From Candidatus Aminicenantota bacterium (GTDB taxonomy: Bacteria; Acidobacteriota; Aminicenantia; JAMOAD01), in the NCBI GenBank assembly GCA_027061995.1, contig JAMOUT010000030.1, positions 1 to 12,581 of the forward strand: a DNA stretch of 12,581 nt, read 5' to 3'. This document shows positions 7,889 through 12,581 of the stretch, piece by piece (position 1 is the first letter of the stretch; every line of letters begins with the position of its first letter). Both the position numbers and the translations under genes were made by a program. The notes under the pieces were generated by a model, which saw only the letters and a program-made list of their open reading frames with translations, was not told the DNA's origin and did no database searches.

Positions 7889-9130
7889 ATGAAAAAAATA
7901 GTTTTCGCATTAATTATCGTTTTATCGGTTTCGCCTCTTTTTTCAGGGAATAACATTGATTTTTCGGGATATTATAAATCATTCTTTTTGGTTTTTAATC
8001 CCATCGATAATCCATTTGAAGAGAATAACTCTTTAAACGGAGTTGTTTCAAATCGTAAAAGGTTTGATTTTTCTTTCAATCCTTCGGACAGGTTTTCCAT
8101 TAATATTAGTTATGATTTAATTCCTAAAACAGAGAATAAGACAGGTTTACCGTTTGCTACGAATATTTTAAATTATACTAATTCTTACAGAGCTTATGAT
8201 TTGAATAAAATATTATTGCCCTCGGGTTATGATGAATCAAGCGGAGGAAATTTCGCTGTTTATCAAAATCTTGACAGAGCATACTTAAGATTACGGTTTG
8301 ATTTTGCGGATATATATATAGGAAGACAGGCTGTATCATGGGGAAGCGGAAAACTTGCCAATCCGACGGATATTTTCGCCCCTTTCTCTTTTAATGAGCT
8401 TGATAAAGAGGAGAGAAGGGGAGTTGATGCGATAAGGGTTAGAATCCCCGTCGGAAATTTGTCCGAGATTGATACGGGTTTTGTTTTCGGTGATAAATTC
8501 AAGTTATCAAACAGCGGTTTTTTTCTTAGAAGTAAATTATTTATGTTAAATACGGATTTATCATTTATGGTTATAGGGTTTAGGAATAATCTTCTTCTCG
8601 GGGTTGATTTAACAAGACCCATAGGGGGAGCGGGATTTTGGTTTGAAGGTGCATATGTAAAAAACAATTTTTATAATAAAGATCAAGATGAGTTTTCAGA
8701 TAATTATACGAGGATTTCCACGGGTTTTGATTATAATTATAAAGGGGTTTATATGATGATTGAATATCATTATAATGGAGCGGGTTCAAGCTTGCCTCAG
8801 GGATACTATAATTTATTTAATACAAGGGCTTACAGAACAAACTCAATATTTTTTATGGGGATAAACTATGTGAGCATAATGAGTTTATATCAAATAACGG
8901 GTCTTTTATCCAATACAAATATGATTATATATAATATGAACGACAAATCAATACTCTTATCTCCCAAATTTGAATACAATATCTCGGAAAATATCTATCT
9001 CTCTTTCGGAGTATTTATCAGTATCGGTAAAAAACCATCCTATTCCTCCTATTTTATCCCACCCGCAATAAGGTCGGAGTTCGGAATGTATCCAGATATG
9101 TTTTATACATCTTTCAGAGTTTATTTTTGA
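7889..9130 (+). CDS. Outer membrane beta-barrel protein, DUF1302-like
   Basis: The start at 7889 (413 aa) gives a canonical signal peptide: Lys-Lys, a hydrophobic core at 4-18, and cleavage near Ser19-Gly20. A TTG at 7877 in the same frame is possible and would add four residues. Neither has a strong ribosome binding site, so translation may depend on termination of the ATPase gene. The body has the alternating aromatic/polar beta strands of a barrel and ends in Tyr-Phe, an outer-membrane barrel C-terminal signature. The segment near residues 142-185, with Gly-Arg-Gln-Ala-Val-Ser-Trp-Gly-Ser-Gly-Lys and Asn-Pro-Thr-Asp-Ile-Phe, is typical of DUF1302-type barrels. Those often neighbour LolA-like (DUF1329-type) and exporter genes. 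It may be the outer-membrane terminus of the transport route. Codons 57-113 are duplicated at 12414-12581. Confidence 0.8.
   Translation: MKKIVFALIIVLSVSPLFSGNNIDFSGYYKSFFLVFNPIDNPFEENNSLNGVVSNRKRFDFSFNPSDRFSINISYDLIPKTENKTGLPFATNILNYTNSYRAYDLNKILLPSGYDESSGGNFAVYQNLDRAYLRLRFDFADIYIGRQAVSWGSGKLANPTDIFAPFSFNELDKEERRGVDAIRVRIPVGNLSEIDTGFVFGDKFKLSNSGFFLRSKLFMLNTDLSFMVIGFRNNLLLGVDLTRPIGGAGFWFEGAYVKNNFYNKDQDEFSDNYTRISTGFDYNYKGVYMMIEYHYNGAGSSLPQGYYNLFNTRAYRTNSIFFMGINYVSIMSLYQITGLLSNTNMIIYNMNDKSILLSPKFEYNISENIYLSFGVFISIGKKPSYSSYFIPPAIRSEFGMYPDMFYTSFRVYF
8059..8226 (+). repeat. Direct repeat copy A, inside the barrel gene
   Basis: These 168 bp recur at 12414-12581 with a single difference: A at 8099, G at 12454, changing Ile-71 to Val. 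This is the internal region from codon 57 to codon 113 of the barrel gene. Because the second copy reaches the window end, the true repeat may be longer on the 3' side. Confidence 0.97.
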
Positions 9131-9144
9131 CGAATATAGAAAAA

Positions 9145-9173
9145 TTGACAAATATATATATCTATTCTATAAT
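9145..9173 (+). promoter_or_regulatory. Consensus sigma-70 promoter just after the barrel gene
   Basis: Perfect TTGACA (9145-9150) and perfect TATAAT (9168-9173) are separated by the optimal 17 bp, 14 nt after the barrel gene stop. Transcription should begin near 9180. No full-length gene follows within 400 bp, only a start-less open frame and weak small ORFs. The promoter may serve a displaced gene, a small RNA, or the restriction genes as a long leader. Confidence 0.8.
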
Positions 9174-9176
9174 TAA

Positions 9177-9287
9177 TTTCAAGGATGGGTAAAAACAACA
9201 CAATTTGCAGAGTCGAAAAATGTATCGGGCGGTAGCATACCTGACAAAGAAAAATTGATATCAAAGCGGGGGAGAACCGTAAAATAG
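9177..9287 (+). pseudogene. Short start-less coding remnant of unknown origin
   Basis: An open frame of 36 codons between in-frame stops has no ATG. Its translation (GWVKTTQFAESKN, then Val-Ser-Gly-Gly-Ser-Ile-Pro-Asp-Lys-Glu-Lys) looks protein-like and less AT-biased than the flanking DNA. I do not recognise the family. It could be a fragment of a gene broken by the insertion of the neighbouring island. An alternative reading from ATG 9185 gives only a 16-residue peptide after AAGG, probably meaningless. A chance open frame cannot be excluded. Confidence 0.25.
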
Positions 9288-9358
9288 ATAATAGAAAAAG
9301 GATTTTTAAACTGTTTGTTGCAAACAAACAAAATAGTTGTAAGAGTTGAAAATAAATT
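9288..9358. other. Non-coding gap containing a small hairpin
   Basis: A perfect 7-bp inverted repeat, TGTTTGT (9312-9318) with ACAAACA (9324-9330), surrounds a 5-nt loop. No T-run follows, so it is not an obvious terminator. It could be an operator or a structured RNA element downstream of the promoter at 9145. Confidence 0.4.
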
Positions 9359-9574
9359 ATGGGTAAAAAAATAGTAATAATAAAAGGTTATCCTTATCAA
9401 AAAATTATAGTAAATTTTGGTAAATTATTTCTGACAGTTTTACAGAATTATTATAGTAAATATAAAAGTTGTAAAGAACTAATAATCGAAGATTGGAAAA
9501 TGTCTCCAATATACATTATAGATTACGACTTAAATCAGGAAGTTAAATATATCAAATTTTCGGCTACTATATGA
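9359..9574 (+). CDS. Small hypothetical ORF, weakly supported
   Basis: The 71-codon frame begins ATG-GGT-AAA. No ribosome binding site is present at a useful distance; the closest purine run, AAGAG at 9341-9345, is 13 nt upstream. The product is rich in Ile, Lys and Tyr, with no recognisable motif, signal peptide or membrane segment. It lies downstream of the strong promoter at 9145 and upstream of the restriction endonuclease gene, where some systems carry a small control protein. No helix-turn-helix is visible here. A chance frame is as likely as a gene. Confidence 0.25.
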   Translation: MGKKIVIIKGYPYQKIIVNFGKLFLTVLQNYYSKYKSCKELIIEDWKMSPIYIIDYDLNQEVKYIKFSATI

Positions 9575-9611
9575 AATTATAAATAGAATACTAATATAAA
9601 TAAAACTCCTA

Positions 9612-9638
9612 TTGACAATGAAATTTTAGTATGATAAT
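9612..9638 (+). promoter_or_regulatory. Probable promoter of the restriction-modification genes
   Basis: A perfect -35 TTGACA (9612-9617) is followed after 15 bp by GATAAT (9633-9638), one mismatch from the -10 consensus. The spacer is short. TATGAT at 9630-9635 is an alternative -10 but sits too close. Transcription would start near 9645 and leave a leader of about 25 nt before the endonuclease start. Confidence 0.55.
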
Positions 9639-9669
9639 TTTTTAATATTATTAAGGAATGGGAGAAATT

Positions 9670-10449
9670 ATGAGTTTAATAGGAACAAAATATTTTAAAG
9701 AGTATAGGAACAAACTTGGTTTTACCAATCAACAAGAAACTAAAAAATTCTTTGCCGGAAAAGATATAATTCCAACGGTTGATTATCATTATATCAACTT
9801 GTTTAATAATAGGTTAATTGAGATAGTTCATAAAATAAATGAGTTGGTTGATAATTCTATAAAGATAAAAGAGTTAGATGCTTTTTGTTCTGAAAATATA
9901 AATTCAGTATTTCAAAAGTTGAAAAAGAATAATATTATTCCAAAATTAAATAATCAAGGAAGAAGACCCGAGCAAGTTTATTTTTCTTGGATGAGGGGAT
10001 ATGTTATTTCAAATTATTTTCTAAAAGCGCTAAGTTTAATATTTGAAGTTAATATTGATGATATAGATTTGATTGGAGATGATGATTTAGTGAATATTGA
10101 AACATTTAAAAGAACACCAAAAGCTGATTTGGAAATTAATTTACAGACAGGGAAAATAAGATTAGAAATTCAATCAGGATTTCAAGGAGTTAATGATATA
10201 AAGCAACATAAAGTTTTGGAAGCTAAGAGGTTGTTTTTGGAAAAAGGGATACCGACCATTGCAATACATTTTGATTTATTTAACGGACAGGTTGCTTTTG
10301 TTGAATTGAATAGTATTGAAGATAAAAGTGTTAATTGGATTACAAGGCAACAAATGGAAGGGCAAACCGTATTTAATATAGATCAGAATTATTTCATATG
10401 GAAAATAACGGATAAACCACCTAAATATAAAGATTTAAATTTCAGATAA
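9670..10449 (+). CDS. Type II restriction endonuclease, PD-(D/E)XK fold with E-x-Q active site
   Basis: The 259-aa product starts at ATG 9670, with GGGAG at 9660-9664; the in-frame ATG at 9658 has no usable ribosome binding site. The active-site pattern is visible as Pro150-Lys-Ala-Asp153, a 12-residue beta hairpin, then Glu166-Ile-Gln168. That is a PD-(D/E)XK arrangement with Gln replacing Lys, as known for BglII-like enzymes. The next helix (Asn-Asp-Ile-Lys-Gln-His-Lys) and strand (Ile-Ala-Ile-His-Phe-Asp) fit the fold. The gene ends 9 nt before a C5-cytosine methyltransferase, its presumed protective partner. The recognition sequence is unknown; some features recall the NgoBV/NlaIV group (GGNNCC), but that is a memory-based suggestion only. 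It should cut unmethylated foreign DNA as a dimer. Confidence 0.8.
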   Translation: MSLIGTKYFKEYRNKLGFTNQQETKKFFAGKDIIPTVDYHYINLFNNRLIEIVHKINELVDNSIKIKELDAFCSENINSVFQKLKKNNIIPKLNNQGRRPEQVYFSWMRGYVISNYFLKALSLIFEVNIDDIDLIGDDDLVNIETFKRTPKADLEINLQTGKIRLEIQSGFQGVNDIKQHKVLEAKRLFLEKGIPTIAIHFDLFNGQVAFVELNSIEDKSVNWITRQQMEGQTVFNIDQNYFIWKITDKPPKYKDLNFR

Positions 10450-10458
10450 GGTGATAAA

Positions 10459-11646
10459 ATGAAAATAAAAGTAATTGATTTATTTGCAGGGGTAGGTGGT
10501 TTAAGCTATGGATTTGCTCATGATAATGATTTTGAGATTATAGCAGCGAATGAAATTCTTCCGGATATGGCAAAAGCTTATGAATTAAATCATTCCAAGG
10601 TAAAGATGTATTGTAAGGATATAAAAGAGTTCGGTATTAAGGATTTGGAGAAAGATTTTAATATTAAAAAAGGGGAAATAGATTTAATTATTGGTGGTCC
10701 ACCTTGTCAAGCATATTCTACTGTTGGTAAAAGATTAATAGATGACCCGAGAGGAAAGTTATTTCAAGAATATTATAGAGTTCTAAAAGAATTAGATCCG
10801 AAAGTATTCTTGTTTGAGAATGTGAAAGGTCTGTTGTCAATGAAAAAAGGGGAATTAATAGAAACTATTGTTTCATTATTTAAGTCATTAAATTATAAAA
10901 TTAAATATAAAGTTCTTAATGCTGCTGATTACGGAGTCCCTCAAATCAGAGAAAGAGTTATTATTGTCGGGACTAAATTAAAATATGAGTTTAAGTATCC
11001 TAAGCCAACTCATAGCAGTTATGAAAATATATTCGGGTTAAAACCGTATCTTACACTATCTGAAGCAATAAGTGATTTACCTTTTATCAAAAGCGGAGAA
11101 GAAAGTTTTGATTATGCAAGTGAACCTAAAAACGAATTTCAAAGATTGATGAGAAAAAATGCACCTGAGAAATTAATGGATCATAATGCTCCGAAAAACA
11201 ATAGCAAATTAATTAAATTGATGGAATTATTACCCGATGGAGGCACACCGAAAGACTTACCAGAAGAATTGAGACCTAAAAGTGGTTTTGGGAATACTTA
11301 TTGTAGGTTGTGGTGGAATAGACCAAGCACTACAATTACCAGAAACTTAAGCACCCCGTCTTCATCAAGATGTATTCATCCCAAAGCTCCAAGACCACTT
11401 ACAACAAGAGAGGGAGCAAGAATCCAATGCTTCCCCGATGATTACAAATTTTATGGATCCCGAAGTTCTAAGAACTTGCAAATAGGTAATGCTGTTCCTA
11501 CTTTTTTATCAATAGCGTTAAAAGATGCTATTAAAAAGCATTTTGACAATTCACTGGAAAACAGAAATTTTACAGCAAATACTATACAAAATATAGAGAA
11601 TGTGAATATAACAATGAAAAATCAATTGACAAAAATATATCCATAA
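10459..11646 (+). CDS. DNA (cytosine-5-)-methyltransferase
   Basis: The 395-aa enzyme has AAGGTGAT as ribosome binding site (10448-10455). It carries the C5-methyltransferase motifs in canonical order: motif I DLFAGVGG (7-14) binding S-adenosylmethionine, motif IV GGPPCQ (79-84) with catalytic Cys-83, motif VI ENVKG (120-124) and motif VIII QIRERVIIVG (162-171). Motif IX lies around RPLTTREGARIQCFPD (312-327) and motif X is QIGNAVP (341-347). The target-recognition region falls at about 180-305 and is of moderate size. A short, low-complexity, Asn-rich tail follows motif X from about residue 363. It methylates cytosine in the site cut by the upstream endonuclease and so protects the host. The arrangement is R then M on the same strand; no separate control (C) protein or Vsr repair gene is seen. 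Confidence 0.95.
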   Translation: MKIKVIDLFAGVGGLSYGFAHDNDFEIIAANEILPDMAKAYELNHSKVKMYCKDIKEFGIKDLEKDFNIKKGEIDLIIGGPPCQAYSTVGKRLIDDPRGKLFQEYYRVLKELDPKVFLFENVKGLLSMKKGELIETIVSLFKSLNYKIKYKVLNAADYGVPQIRERVIIVGTKLKYEFKYPKPTHSSYENIFGLKPYLTLSEAISDLPFIKSGEESFDYASEPKNEFQRLMRKNAPEKLMDHNAPKNNSKLIKLMELLPDGGTPKDLPEELRPKSGFGNTYCRLWWNRPSTTITRNLSTPSSSRCIHPKAPRPLTTREGARIQCFPDDYKFYGSRSSKNLQIGNAVPTFLSIALKDAIKKHFDNSLENRNFTANTIQNIENVNITMKNQLTKIYP

Positions 11647-11654
11647 GTTATTAT
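11626..11654 (+). promoter_or_regulatory. Promoter within the 3' end of the methyltransferase gene
   Basis: TTGACA (11626-11631) and TATTAT (11649-11654), the latter one mismatch from consensus, are 17 bp apart and overlap the methyltransferase stop. Transcription would start near 11661 and leave about 58 nt of leader before the membrane protein at 11719, giving it expression independent of the methyltransferase. Confidence 0.6.
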
Positions 11655-11672
11655 TATAAAAATTTATAATAA
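11651..11672 (+). repeat. AT-only inverted repeat between methyltransferase and membrane protein
   Basis: A perfect 10-bp inverted repeat (TTATTATAAA, 2-nt spacer, TTTATAATAA) overlaps the predicted -10 and transcription start. With only A-T pairs it is a poor terminator. Its position fits an operator or a chance AT palindrome. Confidence 0.4.
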
Positions 11673-11718
11673 ATAAATTAAATCTTAAGGATAAATTCTA
11701 AAATAAAGGAGGGATAAG

Positions 11719-12246
11719 ATGATTCCAAATCTTGTGAGTCTAATTTCTGTTATTAAGGTTTTAATTTCAGCAATTGTTGCTTTTATCACTGCATGGTTAA
11801 CAGTTAAATTTAATTTGGTTAGAGAAAGAAATAAAGGGAAAATATTAATTTTTGAAATTGTAAAAAAATATTTTATACTTTTTTACAATAGTTTTGAGAA
11901 AGGTAAAGAAAGTTCAACAATTAAAAAAGATAGAATATCGAAGGAAAAATATTTAAGAGTTATTGAAAAAATTGAGAATGATTTTATTAATCTACAGAAT
12001 AATTTATACTATTCTTGTTTGTTAGAAAATTATCCTTCAATCACCATGACGCAAATCTTAATAAGTATGGAAATAGCTGAGCTCAGAAACAGAGAAGATT
12101 TTGCCTTTAATGCAGGGACAGTAAAACATTTTTGTAAATTATTTAAAGCAATTAAAAAAGATATCCCGAAAAAATACCTGAAAAATGAAGTAATGAAAAA
12201 CTTCAACCATATATTGGAATTTATTGAAAAACAAAACTTATGTTAA
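11719..12246 (+). CDS. Membrane-anchored protein of unknown function beside the R-M genes
   Basis: The 175-aa product has a strong ribosome binding site (AAAGGAGGG at 11706-11714). One N-terminal transmembrane segment spans about residues 7-29. It is followed by a basic stretch (Lys-Phe-Asn-Leu-Val-Arg-Glu-Arg-Asn-Lys), so the remaining 145 residues are predicted to be cytoplasmic. That part is Lys/Glu/Ile-rich and probably all helical, with no catalytic motif I can recognise. No cleavable signal is evident. It shares the island with the restriction and methylation genes but has its own likely promoter. It may be an accessory defence protein or a passenger; the sequence does not decide. Confidence 0.7.
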   Translation: MIPNLVSLISVIKVLISAIVAFITAWLTVKFNLVRERNKGKILIFEIVKKYFILFYNSFEKGKESSTIKKDRISKEKYLRVIEKIENDFINLQNNLYYSCLLENYPSITMTQILISMEIAELRNREDFAFNAGTVKHFCKLFKAIKKDIPKKYLKNEVMKNFNHILEFIEKQNLC

Positions 12247-12402
12247 TTTTAGATGTTATTAGATTTTTTATAATAAAAGTTTGAATAAATTGAAAAATAA
12301 TTATTATATAAAAAAATTGTAAGATAAAAGTTACCATATTACCATAATGGTATGAAAAAACATTGAAAAATAAAGCTCCAAACTAATTTTGATGAATGAA
12401 AT
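12247..12402. other. AT-rich spacer with a 13-bp palindrome, no gene seen
   Basis: Very AT-rich sequence follows the membrane protein gene. A perfect palindrome, TACCAT-A-ATGGTA, lies at 12340-12352 and is preceded by a further direct TTACCATA half-copy at 12331-12338. This operator-like arrangement has no obvious gene to control apart from the truncated barrel frame starting at 12403. No convincing terminator is seen. Confidence 0.5.
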
Positions 12403-12581
12403 ATGAGAAGTTTAAGGTTTGATTTTTCTTTCAATCCTTCGGACAGGTTTTCCGTTAATATTAGTTATGATTTAATTCCTAAAACAGAGAATAAGACAGG
12501 TTTACCGTTTGCTACGAATATTTTAAATTATACTAATTCTTACAGAGCTTATGATTTGAATAAAATATTATTGCCCTCGGG
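12403..12581 (+). pseudogene. 5'-truncated duplicate of the barrel gene, running off the window end
   Basis: From 12414 the sequence is copy B of the 168-bp repeat, encoding residues Lys/Arg-58 to about 113 of the barrel protein at 7889-9130 with one Ile-to-Val change. The signal peptide and first strands are missing. An ATG at 12403 is in frame (Met-Arg-Ser-Leu, then the barrel sequence), but it has no ribosome binding site and would give a protein without export signal, so it is probably non-functional as a barrel. The near identity, including silent positions, means the duplication is recent. It may continue past the window. Confidence 0.75.
12414..12581 (+). repeat. Direct repeat copy B, truncated barrel gene
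   Basis: It matches 8059-8226 at 167 of 168 positions, offset by 4355 bp. The left boundary is sharp: upstream of 12414 there is no similarity to the sequence before 8059. The right boundary is beyond the window. Together with copy A it brackets the restriction-modification genes in direct orientation. Confidence 0.97.

Noticed and set aside
8263-8667. Minus-strand frame of 134 codons inside the barrel gene
   Set aside because: It is a shadow of the barrel gene in the opposite strand; no start signal and no domain.
12414-12581. The terminal duplicate as a simple circular-contig overlap
   Set aside because: It matches an internal segment 4.4 kb upstream, not the first bases of the window, and it contains a mismatch; an assembly misjoin at a repeat is still possible.

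Overview
The window is an AT-rich stretch from a diderm (Gram-negative-type) bacterium. The diderm call rests on a LolA-like periplasmic protein, LolC/E-type permeases, an outer-membrane beta-barrel with a signal peptide, and an exported lipoprotein. Ribosome binding sites are strong (AGGAGG type) and several promoters match the sigma-70 consensus. The phylum cannot be fixed from sequence alone. The propeller lipoprotein and small Cys-peptide recall Bacteroidota and other FCB-group anaerobes, while the relaxed lipobox and LolA/LolE/barrel operon would also fit a spirochaete or a candidate phylum.

Layout. (1) Positions 1-833 are repeat-rich: a (CT)15 microsatellite, a 156-codon frame open from the window edge, copy 1 of an interspersed repeat, nested inverted repeats and GC-rich palindromes. 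(2) Positions 834-2751 hold a three-gene module: a 71-aa exported Cys-containing peptide, a strong hairpin terminator/attenuator, a membrane-anchored thioredoxin-fold protein with a CPAC site, and a 6-bladed beta-propeller-type lipoprotein. (3) Positions 2752-3241 are non-coding, with a pyrimidine-rich tract and copy 2 of the interspersed repeat. (4) Positions 3242-9130 form one tight operon: consensus promoter, TetR operator at the start point, TetR regulator, LolA-like protein, two FtsX/LolE-type permeases, a LolD-type ATPase and an outer-membrane beta-barrel. It reads as a self-regulated system moving a lipid or lipoprotein between inner and outer membranes. (5) Positions 9131-12402 are an apparent insert: an orphan consensus promoter with a gene remnant, a type II restriction endonuclease, its cytosine-C5 methyltransferase, and a membrane-anchored protein of unknown function with its own promoter. 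(6) From 12414 to the window end the sequence repeats an internal 168 bp of the barrel gene (positions 8059-8226) with one mismatch.

The most notable points are two. The restriction-modification island is bracketed by a direct duplication of the barrel gene, the pattern expected of insertion with long target duplication. The peptide-thioredoxin-propeller module resembles the NVEALA-peptide/propeller pairs of Bacteroidota but carries a redox protein and an internal terminator. No tRNA, rRNA, CRISPR array or transposase was seen.
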